Of a stretch of DNA of 64,000 nucleotides, positions 11,318 through 21,900 are shown piece after piece. This DNA is from Parelaphostrongylus tenuis (lineage: Eukaryota; Nematoda; Chromadorea; Rhabditida; Metastrongylidae). The notes below the pieces were generated by a model. The model ran no database searches. It was not told the DNA's origin and worked only from the letters and a program-made list of their open reading frames with translations. The stretch is from contig JAHQIW010000800.1 of the NCBI GenBank assembly GCA_019055375.1, positions 26,030 to 90,029 of the forward strand. Direction: 5' to 3'. The position numbers and the translations under genes were made by a program. Positions within the stretch are counted from its first letter, which is position 1; every line of letters begins with the position of its first letter.

Positions 11318-11543
11318 ACGTTCATTTATAGTCTTCTACGTTACCACTTTGCTACTCATGAATTTTATAGAATTAGTGGTTTTGTCGTTTCCTGGCTTGA
11401 TATCTATTGTTGAGCACGTTAAAATGAATGAGAATGGGGAAAAGATGAGTATTCTCTCTGGTGGACGTTATCGATCTATAATGCATTATTTTCAGCTCCG
11501 AGATTTCTCAACGTCGTCCGAGTCATACTAATTCTTCGACGAG
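11318..11543 (+). CDS. Two exons of a membrane protein, voltage-sensor-like
   Basis: Exon 11318-11448 follows TTTTTTGCAG, and exon 11496-11543 follows TATTTTCAG and ends in GAG|GTAAGT. The 47-nt intron between them has GT/AG ends, and phases agree (one spare base, then two). The joined peptide of about 59 residues has a hydrophobic helix containing NFIELVVLSFPGLISIV, a polar loop (KMNENGEKM), then TPRFLNVVRVILILRR, where arginines are spaced along a hydrophobic helix. That pattern resembles S3-S4 of voltage-sensor domains (channels or voltage-sensing phosphatases), but it is too short to place in a family. Exons on both sides are missing; the next should begin with two bases. It could also be an unrelated multi-pass protein. 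Confidence 0.5.
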
Positions 11544-11590
11544 GTAAGTACATCAGCTAGCCATGAATTTGTCCTCCCTTTTGGACGGAA

Positions 11591-11675
11591 TTCTTTATCT
11601 TCTTCTCCTTTTTTTCTCCCATTTCTCTCCCTCCCTCCTCTCTCTCTCTCTCTCTCCCTCTCTCTCTCTGTCGCC
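11591..11675. repeat. Pyrimidine-rich (CT)n tract
   Basis: About 85 nt of almost pure C/T, including long CTCTCT runs. It is a simple low-complexity sequence. Confidence 0.9.
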
Positions 11676-11997
11676 CATTCCCTCATTTTTCTAAATGTTC
11701 CTCTCGCCTACGTCAACTTCATCAAGATTTAAACTTTACAAAATTTGAAGCCAAGGCGACTCATATCAAAATGCTACGAATTGCAAACGCTCACAACGTT
11801 ACTGATTCCTGTGTGGTTATTAATCCTCATTGAAAAATTTATTTTCGAAACTTTGAACTTTCGATGAAGAGATTTTACCAGGAATACAAAACATCGCGTT
11901 GTTCATCAGCAGGTGAGACGGAAATCACTGTTAACATAAAACTCGCGCGCAAATGGTCGATGAAATTATAGAATGAATTATTTATATCTTTAAGAAA

Positions 11998-12144
11998 CTA
12001 ATTACTTTCATCTTTGTCGTCTTCAAACCATTCACTTGCACTGAATTTCTTCTGACTTTCCTGGAAGAGCTGCTCTTTAACGAGAGTGAAATGAAGCTTT
12101 GCCGTAGAATTTTGCGTAGTGATTGTACTGGAAGCTTCAGGTCT
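11998..12144 (-). CDS. Terminal exon of an unrecognised minus-strand gene
   Basis: After a GATTAG acceptor (ending at 12145) the minus strand reads 48 codons to a TAG at 11998-12000. The peptide has a Ser/Thr-rich start (SSTITTQNST) and continues KLHFTLVKEQLFQESQKKF. It ends in an acidic tail, EWFEDDKDESN. Composition and the clean stop make this a credible C-terminus. There is no internal methionine start. Upstream exons may be among the coding-like stretches at 13.1-14.0 kb, but I could not join them in phase. Confidence 0.5.
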   Translation of the reverse strand, partial: RPEASSTITTQNSTAKLHFTLVKEQLFQESQKKFSASEWFEDDKDESN

Positions 12145-12825
12145 CTAATCTACCCCTGGTGTTTTCTGTCTCTCACGTGTAAAGTGTCAAAGGTAGCCCT
12201 AATTCAATATTTTTCTTTTTTCATTTTGTTTCAATAAATTTCACTCTTTTTCTGATTTCATTATCGTTGCCTCGGTGATTTCAACTCATAGAGTGGCAAC
12301 TAGCAGTTTAACGCTGGTTTGGTAGTTGTGAAGTTTTTTTTTTTATATAAGTTCAAGTCTGCCTGCTTTACCACGTCTGTCGGCGAAATTCAATAATAAC
12401 ACGCAAATTTACCAGCAAATATAACGTGTTATTTTGTGCTTTATGAAAAGCCCATAGTACATCAATAGCGCAGAATTTTCAAGTTACTTGAACTTTTTTG
12501 CCGTCTCTTTTTCATTCAAAATTACATATTTGGCATTTATTTATAACCAAATGATTAACAATAAGTAATTATCGGTTTGATGAGAGGTTTTTGCTAATTC
12601 GAATGATGACATCAATGATTTCATTTATTCATTAGATAGCTAAAAATAGATTGATTCGAAAGAAAGAGTAGAGGCAGGCAGTGAGAAGTCAGATGAAGAG
12701 GAGGAATGTATCAAAACTATTTCACTTTTAAATAGAACCAGAACATGAGTACGGCGCACCAGTTAAAATACTGCAATATGCACATGGTTTGCTCCCGCGT
12801 CTCGAGCAAACAGATCCTCCATAAT

Positions 12826-12965
12826 TTCGAAGTCATTATTTTGGAAGCAGGCTTGTCTGGAAGATAAAAATGGTGACTTGACACATTGCAGGTCACCTCA
12901 AGTCATGTATAGAGCAGATATGCATTCAATCAGCGTCGCAATGCGAGAGAAGGACTAAGAACTAA
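12826..12965. repeat. Diverged SINE-A-like fragment
   Basis: Blocks such as GCTTGTCTGGAAGATAAAAA and GATATGCATTCAATC recur in the same order at 16.04-16.13 kb. They resemble the body of the clear SINE-A copies. Old and degenerate. Confidence 0.35.
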
Positions 12966-13129
12966 AATGCAAGAATCCCTGAGGGGCTTACCATAAATGG
13001 GAGGTAATTTCTTAACATCATTCTTCACTGGGTTTATGCTGCTACTATTTTTACGCATTTCTGACCTTAACCCCTTTTGCATTCCTCAATCTCTGGATTA
13101 ATCCGGCATTTTCCTTCTCTTTTTAGTTC

Positions 13130-14009
13130 CCGAGGTCTATTCGTCTGCCACAAATTTTTAACGAAGTTCTAGGAAAATTTGATTTTGACTGGAGATCCTG
13201 GCCTTCAAAGGTGATGGTGCTATTCAAGGAAGGTGGCACCGTTCCCCTAGCAGCAATTTTGAACCACACCTTCATCACCATTAGCTGTTGGTGTGCTCTT
13301 TCCTCATTGCTGGAGGACTGTACAGAATTTATATTGTCATAGAAACTGACCTTCATTGAACCTCAACAAGAAACGAACATTTTATAGATTGCAGAGCTAA
13401 ATTAATGTTGTTTTTCAGAGGTTGTAACGATCGACGTAGTCGTCTTCTTTGGAGCCAGATTGATCGGAGACGACAATCCAAAGGTCGTTGTTCGCGCCAT
13501 ATAGTACTCCGTTGTCGCACTAAGTCAAATCCAGTTAAGTGGAGTACCATTCGGATGGAGAATCTCTGTCTACACTTTCCTTCCACACAGGATAGACGTC
13601 GGTATATTGCCTCCATCCAGTGTGATTTGCTTTTCGGCAGCGATGCATCCACCGCAGTTGGTCTTCATTAATTGGTACATTGCGTTGATTTGCCTTCAGA
13701 AATCTCGGCAAGGATAACCAACATTTTTCCAGGCTATTGAGCTAATCCGAGCTTCGTATAAAAAGAGTTCTTGGCTAACGCCTTGATGCTTTCGTTTTCC
13801 TGCTGAATGCTGAATAGAGCTGGATTAATCCGAGTCAATGACCCACAAGTGGTTGTTTTCCCAATATGCTTGTCCATTGTCCCATCAAGTGTCGCGCTTT
13901 TTTGGAGTGGAGCACCGCTCGAATGATGCACCTCTCTCGGCTTAGCCTTTTCATGCTGAAAGGATGTTAATCTGTTGCTGCCTAATAATTTATGTTGCTT
14001 AAAATACAT
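13130..14009 (-). pseudogene. Coding-like region, probably a decayed or fragmentary gene
   Basis: This region is less AT-rich than its surroundings, and several minus-strand frames are open: 13123-13356, about 13545-13745, and 13734-14009. One reading joins NCGGCIAAEKQITLDGG through a 56-nt GT/AG intron to CDNGVLYGANNDLWIVVSDQ and stops. The 13734-14009 frame contains ALFSIQQENESIKALAKNS, faintly like the first part of a C-type lectin fold (SIH-EEN pattern). However, overlapping plus-strand frames are open too. I cannot decide between a real multi-exon gene feeding the exon at 11998 and a decayed element. The C-type lectin idea is weak. Confidence 0.3.
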
Positions 14010-14278
14010 GTTGTGCTTTCATTTTTACGTTCCTTCTAGCACACATCGATATTTCATTCTCGAATCACACCAATAACGACGATTATCATCCACGTTAGCA
14101 TCCCTAACATGAGCGACGATGAAACCCGTCCGAAACACATACTTACGTTAGCTGTGCTCTAGCGCACAAGGCCGGTGGAATATGATAACGCTTAACATAG
14201 GCTTATTGAATACGACGAAATTGCTTCCGGCTCATCTACTTTTATCTGTCTGAGCCGCTATATGTTTTTTGCGCGAGT

Positions 14279-14500
14279 TTATATGACGGTGTCATCGGAA
14301 ATATGAAAGTTTGACGAGAATTTGCCATCAATGCTCATGTCATTTTCATCCCACTCGAGCGACTTCATTATCCATCGCTGTGAGGCAGTAAACAGCTTTT
14401 CTGTTATGGTGTCGATTTGTCGAACCCCTTTTCCTGCGGGTATGGTGAGAGACCGATGAAAAGTTATATTTTTAACATACATTTTCGATAACACCCTAAT
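14279..14500 (-). pseudogene. Old RTE-type reverse transcriptase fragment
   Basis: The translated minus strand aligns with the middle of the RT domain in the clearer RTE copies at 24-25 kb and 62-63 kb. The match runs through GVRQIDTITEKLFTASQ (GVRQGDTISPKLFTA in the younger copies), SLEWDENDMSIDG and ISDDTVI, the position of the FADD catalytic motif. The FADD box is degraded to ISDD. Only about 70 codons survive, and the divergence is greater than between the two younger copies, so it is an older insertion or another RTE lineage. Confidence 0.7.
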
Positions 14501-15919
14501 AGAGCTCTTATGTAGGACGGGTTCACTATTCAGTCATCGAGTACTCATAGTATTGCAATCTTTTCCATGCCGTGAAACGCTTTTCATAGTAAAAGAAATG
14601 TCAAGTAGCACGTGATATTCAAAGACTTCTGAACTCGTGACGTCGTGTGCGTGTGGCTACTCGACTTGTTCTGTCTCAGCGGAAGTCTCTGATATGCCCT
14701 TATACGCGTTAAAATATTCTGAATAATCATAGCAAAGTATAATTCCGATGATCCATTTGGTCCCTCTTCTTGAGTGGGGTGGCTGTGCACGAAGTTTTCC
14801 TTGGTTTGGGACTTTTCAATTTGCAAAATTCGATATTTAGATGTCCTTTGAAGCAAGAGGGACATGTAGTTCACGCCTTCTATCTCGGACAAATCAATGG
14901 GTCTTGGAGCTGTGTCTTTCTTTATATTTTCTGACGCAGCTCGAACATTAGGAGGAATAATCTTGGTTGATCAGAGAGGATTCTGGGGTGCGAGAGAGGT
15001 ATTATAAGAAGGGAGGGATCGTAAAGAACTTTCCGTTGTCAACTTCATAGGTGGTCCCATCTCCCTTCATCAGGGCGCGATCATTGCTCATAAGAGATTA
15101 AATCATTTCTTTTGGCTAAACGGTTCTTGAACTGCTTCCGGTGATTTTTACCTGCAGTAATGAGTTTTTTCAATATTTCATAGATACTGGTATTTATTAT
15201 CAGCCATGATGATGCTGGAAATTGAGTTTCACTTTCCTTCATTTTGAAAGCAACTATTCAATTGTGAAGACATACGATCTGAAAATCTTGATTAGAGAAG
15301 TGAGGTGAGTTTGGTAAAACTTTCGAAAACTTTTGCCAGACAGATAGTGGTCTTCTATCTGGTCCTTCTTTGTCTACCACTACTCAACGAGAGGAGTTTA
15401 TGGCAAATATTCTCAACTTATAGTGCTTGTCTTTCGCTTCTCAAATGATCATAAGAGTTTTTTGAGCTCAATACTGGATCAGATCTTTTTTTTTGTTTTT
15501 AGCCCGTAAGCTTATCAATGTTTTATTCCCTTGATCATAAAGAATCCTTATAGATTTATTTGGCAATGTGGATGTTTGTCAAATCGACCCCGATTGACCA
15601 ATTTGTTGCGTTTTTGATTGCTTTGCTTTTTTGCAAAACCATTTTCGATACTCGCAAACTCTTGCTTTTCTGCAACTCTCCAAAACTTATATTCGGCGTA
15701 TCTTTGTCTGCACGACTCGTTATTCGTCTGAGATATTATTCATCTGGAATAACGACGATCGTTGACATCAGCATGGCGTCATTTTCTTCAATTACGCGCA
15801 ACACCACTTCCGCCCCCTACTGCATAATAGCATAGGCATCAATGTTGGACTACTTCCTTTCTACCTAACAGATCATTCAACACTCGTATTGACCCTGATA
15901 TCAACATATATCCTACTCA
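14501..15919. other. No supported gene
   Basis: The frames at 14584-14892 (minus) and 15560-15835 (plus) have no splice support and no recognisable motif. Confidence 0.4.
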
Positions 15920-16139
15920 TATCTGCAGTGTCAGCGGCGCACTGTTTGGTGGTCACCTCGCATATGATTTGATTCAAATCAGCACAGCGAGGAACTCTAA
16001 TCTTTCCATCTTTCCGTCCAGAATCAGGAATTCAGTACCATACTTGTCTCGAAAGATAAAAACGCTGATTTCACACATTTATATAGTACCACAAGGCGTT
16101 ATATAGGCCGAATATGTATTCAGTTAGCTTCATATTCGA
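15920..16139. repeat. Diverged SINE-A-like sequence
   Basis: On the reverse strand the segment with GTATGGTACTGAATTCC and GGAAAGATGGAAAG resembles the SINE-A block around GTACCAATTGCCGACT and GGGATGGATGGCTTGG. Approximate ends; degenerate. Confidence 0.35.
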
Positions 16140-16212
16140 CTGTTTTCTGAGACCTCGCTTAGAACGGTATCATGTGGCAACATATTTTTAAGCTTTTGAT
16201 AAGGTTTTTTTC

Positions 16213-16277
16213 AGCACTTATGCACTGGAAGACACGTGTTTCGGCATTACAACGTCATCAGTCGCACAGTGCCTTTA
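16213..16277 (-). ncRNA. Hammerhead-like motif, family A, core intact
   Basis: On the minus strand CTGATGA (16255-16261) and GAAA (16239-16242) are intact. Stem II is weak, with a TGTAA loop. The distal part of stem I pairs GGCAC with GTGC. Stem III differs from the consensus (CCAGTGCAT replaces ACACTGTAT), which may weaken folding. It is the left arm of FB2. Confidence 0.45.
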
Positions 16278-16399
16278 GTCCAAGCCAATCCCTTCTAGAG
16301 CAGAGCCCCTTTTCATAAAGGAATTGTCGACGAACATGTTACACGGCGCGTTCCTCTATGTAAGTAGGTTTTTTCCTAAGAGGGATTGGTTCGTACAAA

Positions 16400-16466
16400 A
16401 TACACCGAGCAACTGTCGAGACTCTAATGCCGAAGCACGTGTTTTGCACTGCATAAATGCTGACAA
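16400..16466 (+). ncRNA. Decayed hammerhead-like motif, family A
   Basis: The core reads CTGTCGA (A6 changed) and GAAG replaces GAAA. The ACACGTGT and cleavage-side blocks are still recognisable as GCACGTGTTTTGCACTGCATA. Probably inactive. Confidence 0.5.
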
Positions 16467-16510
16467 AGAGCCTCATAAAAGGCTCAAAAATGCATTGTCA
16501 GATCTATGTA

Positions 16511-17584
16511 GCTATTTTCAAGGTGCTAGGAATAGAGGTGAGTGTATGGTGCACTTCTGAGAGACTAAGTAATGCCAATCGCTTTCTCGTGGCATTAATC
16601 TCTGCAGGTTGCTCTCCACTTGGCTGTGATAAAATTAGTATCAGCACCAGCAACTTCTCCATTCATAAAAACAGTCGGAAGAACTTCGCAATATGCTCTG
16701 GTCCAGCACTGCGTGTACGAGAAATATCAAACTTCTGAGCCCTTTTTTTAAGTTCTTGAGAAAAAGGTAGCAGAGGGTGGCTTTTTAGCTCTATCATGGC
16801 ACTACTTCTGTCTATGCTTCTGAAGAGGATAACAGGCCCTTATTAAGTCTGGAGATTCTCGTAATGCGACAATGAACCTCCCACCTGTCGCCGTACTACT
16901 ATAATCAAAGTAGGAACACCGACGATGAGGCTGTGAAACAATGGAAGCTTATTTTAATATAATAAGTAGAGGCCAGCTATTACTTGCTATCTACATGACC
17001 TGCCGTGTAATCTACTGTGCCAGTCGCCAACATTTCCTACGATCGTTTCGTTTTCTCGCCTTTTTCGCTCCAAATGTTTTTTGGATGTTTCACATATTAT
17101 TTCAACTGTTGCTTGAGAAAATCGGGTATTTTTTTGTTATCTTCACCGTGTTTGAATAGGTAAAAGTGTATTTTTTATTCAAAGTATAGATGGTTTTTAT
17201 AGCATAAATCAGGTGACTTTGAATGGCGCATTTTCTCTTAAACAAGATTGTTTTTTGCGCTGTAACAGTTCAAACAATTTTTGTTCCAAATTTGAGATAG
17301 AACCTTTATCATGATCAAATCTCAACTATTATGAAACCCTAATCTTACCAACTTTAAAAGTATATTCAATTTTTAGAAGGAACTCCTCAAAGCACTGTAG
17401 CACTCAAAAGGATTGGGTTTCACACATCCGAATTATTGATGTTATCCGCACACCTTCGAAATAATGCGTTTTTTCAAATTTTTAAAGTTGTTCTGTAGCT
17501 CGATCGATGGCTTAAATCTAGTGGATTTCAACGATATACTTAGGTCTGAAGAAAGCCTTTTAGTGCTCTGTAACAAATGAAATT
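16511..17584. other. No supported gene
   Basis: Short frames only, without splice support. Confidence 0.4.
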
Positions 17585-17947
17585 ATGTTTCGCACTTGTG
17601 GCGTTTCGGCACATCTGTCGCTTAACAGAGCATTTTCCTTGGAGTTTCAGCAATTATTCGATAGTCTCTATTTTGTCGATTTCAGTAACGTATTCGGTTT
17701 TTTGAAAGCACCAACTTTCTTCTGCTTCTCAACGAGTCCACTCAGTCATGAGCTTTGCCAACCACCGAAACAGAAGCTGTCGGGCTATTACAGAAACATG
17801 GCGTATCGTAATCCAAACTTCCGTGCAATAAAGGCCAGCGAACGAAGCTTCAGTTTTGCTTACAAATTGTCTGGTGATGTTACAAGCGTAGGTGACGCGA
17901 CAAGGTCAATATTAGAGTCAAAAATTGATTCGAGAACACTCGTCTAA
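17585..17947 (+). CDS. Doubtful open frame, unrecognised
   Basis: A 120-codon frame runs to a TAA. The second half looks coding-like (motifs LSGYYRNMAYRNPNF and ASERSFSFAYKLSGD). The first half is Phe/Leu-rich and could be intronic. No family is recognised, and no donor or acceptor decides its limits. Confidence 0.2.
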   Translation: MFRTCGVSAHLSLNRAFSLEFQQLFDSLYFVDFSNVFGFLKAPTFFCFSTSPLSHELCQPPKQKLSGYYRNMAYRNPNFRAIKASERSFSFAYKLSGDVTSVGDATRSILESKIDSRTLV

Positions 17948-18936
17948 CCTTCGTTACTGCTCCTAGTTTCTTTCACTGTTGAACTGAAGTCAAGGTCGAA
18001 TGAATCGTGCAAGAAAAATCTCGACATGAACCACAACACAGTCGTGGACTGGAGTAACTCTTTTATCAAATCATTCTTGGATGCAATCGAAGTTTTGTGG
18101 CCTCCTGAAAACTGATCTTTTTTTATTCTGTTTGTCAACCTTGGAAGCACAATAAAAGAATGTCAACAAATCTTTTTTTTCCAAAAAAAAACCTATGAAC
18201 AGTAGAGAAAATCTCGAAGTATCAAAGATAGTCCGGTTTTTTTGTCAAAAAATTCACAAGTGATTAGCGCAGCGAATTAATATTACACCTAGTACACACA
18301 CTCTAAGCGACAAGAAGTGCTCATTGAGCGTGGAACTATCTTCTTTTGAAAGTTGCAAAGCTTTAAGAAGCCTTTTATAGAAATCAGTATACCGTTAAAA
18401 TTGGTAAGATTTGCCTCATTGAATGATTACAATTAGATCATAAAAAATTCTATTCGGCAAGAAATCCTCGAATGTGAAACAAAATTTCATTTTGAATGTT
18501 CAACACAAAAAACAATCCATTTGGATAATAGAATAATCAATTAAATTCACTAGATTTGGGCTATAGAATGACTACCAAAACGATTGAGAAAGGCAAAAAA
18601 TTCGTTTTTACTGGGGCTCAAAAGGGTGAAGATAACGGAAAAGTACCGAAACTTATGTTATTCTTAAACGCTGTAGACTACTAGTTCAGTCATATTTCCA
18701 GAGACAGTCGAGCTAGGGCGTTCACATATGATTGTTGAACTAGCACCTTGCTTCTTGATACTTCCTCTCCCCCGCATACTTCTAAGTTAAATACTTTGAA
18801 TCATTGCGAATGAGCGGGAAAAGCAGGTGTGTGAATCCGTGTATCACATGTGAAGTCCTACTTACTTGAGCGCTGACTTAACCACCTTAAACTCATTCCC
18901 TCTACTATGTGGAGCCCCTTCGTAAGGCTATCTCAG
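17948..18936. other. No supported gene
   Basis: A possible small plus-strand exon near 18780-18830 (KYFESLRMSGKS before GTGTGT) does not phase with the next one. Otherwise nothing. Confidence 0.3.
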
Positions 18937-21900
18937 AGTTCCTAGAAGAATCGACTCTACCACCAGTCAGCGATATTGGTGACGAAGACGAAAAATTCCC
19001 CAGGTAAGCTTCTTGACCCACATAAAGACGCTCGAATGCCTTCGCAGATGGTGGATACGAGGAAGTGAATCAAATGCAGTAAGTGCTGTGATTCGCACAG
19101 CCTATTAAATGTGATGTGGGTTGATGTAATGAAGAATAATTAGAAAATCCACTGCAAATGATTATACAATGAAAATTTGCCTTGTTCAATCCAGCTCTTT
19201 GTTTTCATTATTGTCACCTTTACAGTTTCTATTTGCAACTTTTCACTGCACTTTTAATTCATCAAGATAGGATGACTTTTCTTCTCATTGCTGATTGCTA
19301 CAATAAATGCTAATTTCTTACGGAATATGACGTTATTGTTCAGAATGATGACGGTATCTCATATTTTAGTTATTAAATGTCACTGCGATGCCCGAATTCA
19401 CATGTGCATTGTGAGATGCCATTACTTTCATTCGCCTTGTCTCCTCCGTCCAACCTGGGAAGGTCGTCAAGCATTTCTTTTTTGCCTGTGGTTCATCTGT
19501 AGAATGAGGAATTTTTTACTCTCGTCAGAATGCCGTTGTATCGTAATACATCATTTTCCCTGGAGTCGCGGAGGTGGAAAGGGCGAACAGGTCCCAGGCA
19601 GGTCTGCTACCAATTTCTTTGTTTTAACCTTGCAACGACGAAAGGCTTGATGAGCCCAGAGTGGAATTGAAGCACCTAGATAGACTGGACCGTCCGCGTA
19701 TTAAACTGGATCACCGCGTTGTCGTTCAATTTTGATAAAAATTTAGAATGGTAAAATACATTGTTAGACTTTTTTTTTTTTAGCGTTAGGAGTGTTTCCC
19801 GTATTTTATCGTCATCAATCGTATCATAATGCTGGTATTTTTGCACTGGTGAAATAACATGCGCTAAGTGGGCTTATAACATATTCGAATGAGCTGAAGT
19901 GGATAAGTATGCAGATTGTTTTGAGTTCTGTCTGTTTTCACATAATCGTTTTTTCCCACTCGATTTCTTCTCTTTGTCACTCCTTACTGTGCGGTTGGCC
20001 AGAACTGAATATTCAGCACTAGCACCACCAGCACCACCAGCCGTTTTTGAAACGACGGAAATAGTTTTATTTACCAAAGCAGGCACTTACCGTACCTAGC
20101 GCTGTTACTGTGGTTTGCCCACACGCACTGCCATGATCGGCGTGCGTTTCCCATGCTCAGATTGTCTATCGATGGACGATGAAAACGGTTTTGGTTTCAG
20201 TTTTCTCACGTACAACCTAGCTACATGCATTATTATCAATTTATTCTATACCAGTAGCCAAGTAGAAATTGGTCATTCGTGTCCACTTCTAAAAGAAGTA
20301 TTTAATATTTTTTCTATCGAACTACCCCACGTGTACTATGAACTGCAGCTGGAAACTCGAGTCATAGATTTCGTACTCTTATTTAATAAAGGATAAGAGG
20401 ATAAAACTCTCGGCGTTGACTAATCACTGAGTGGTGTGCCATGCATTCGTCTTCAATTTCAGCTTTGTGTGATGCTTATTTGGCCTATACAATGAGTCGC
20501 AGCGGCGTAGTGATGTGTCAATTCAGTGCTGCTTATTCTCTCATACCAGTCTGGTACCAATTACCGACTTCGAAGGGATGGAAAGCTTGGTGAGCATGAG
20601 CGCGTGACGGAACCATAAACCTTGTGTGCGACGCGGAACACCTCTAATCACTGTACCACATGCGCTTCACCCACGTGTTTATAACCTATATAACAGCTCT
20701 TTATGTATATATCCTTGGATAAGCAAGCTGAATCCTTGGGACATCGATGATAGGGTATATCTGGCCAAAAATGTTTGCAGCTGATCGACTCGGAAATCTA
20801 CATAGAATGATGTTTGCCGCAGCGTGATATCAAAAAAGTCTGAGGAAAAAGTCCGATAGGCTAACGAGCGTCACATCGGACAGAAATCTGACAGACAACA
20901 AAAAGTAGTGGTGGTTTATCTGGGATGTGGTAGAATCAAGCGGCATTCAACGAGGCTTCAGACAAATCATCAATACCGCTTGCCTTTCTCATATTTACCG
21001 TTGCTGTTCGTTTGCTTACCATTTCCACATCTCATGGATTTGGTTTTCGAGTCTTCTTCAATCTTCATCATTAAAACAAATGAGTCCATAGTGGTTTTGG
21101 AGACACTTCAGATATACTCAGCTTGATAGAAAAAATATATACAACATTCTCTCAAGTGTTAGTTTTGATGAAAAAAAAATTTTTCAACAAGAACTGTCAC
21201 CGTTCATACTTCAATTAACGCATTTGTGACGGCGACCACATTCAAGTGCCTAAGCAGCATTCAGATCGTGTCAATGACGCGAAATCGGCATAGATATCAA
21301 AACCTCTGATAATTTGGAAATCAGCACTTAGTTAAGGACGCGGCGAACTAAATCATTCAGATTATCGTTCTTTTTTCCTTCGATTCACAGAGTAAGAAAG
21401 GTCTTAGAAAAGGCTTAAAGGCCTTAGAAATGTGATTTCAAAAGTCCAACACTGAAGGTCCATGTGTACCGAAATTTGTGCATATGCGAAAGGTACAGAC
21501 ACTATGGACACGATAGCATCCATGCGGTTGCGAATGGGTCAAAATCACCGTTAAGGCTGACAGGCATTTTCGCGTCAAAACACTTGGCAAGATGCTCAAA
21601 TGGCGAACTCATTTTTGACGCTCACACAATCGCTCGCTGTTGTGAACCGAGAGGAGATTTGGCGCACTGCGACAATGGTGGCAACGCCTATTGTGAATTT
21701 CTATGGCACTTCTATAACGAGCGGGCAATTGGGATGATAAAGCAGGTCGAATTACTAAGAAAATTTGATAAACCAACAAGCTTTAATCAGTTCAGTAAAG
21801 ATTCGCTTTAAAACACATGAACGTGGAAAACATTGAATCCGTCTTTGACCTATGCGAAAGCTTCCGGTGGCCTGAATTGTATCAAATCACTTTTTTTGGC

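Larger units (their letters stand above)
16140..16510. mobile_element. Inverted-repeat element FB2 carrying hammerhead motifs
   Basis: The left arm (16140-16290) is on the minus strand and the right arm (16380-16510) on the plus strand. They meet around a centre containing GTCGACGAACATGTTACAC, a block shared with FB1. The right end reads AAAGGCTCAAAAATGCATTG, like the tails of FB4 and FB5. Each arm has a family A hammerhead motif. No ORF is expected. Confidence 0.6.
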
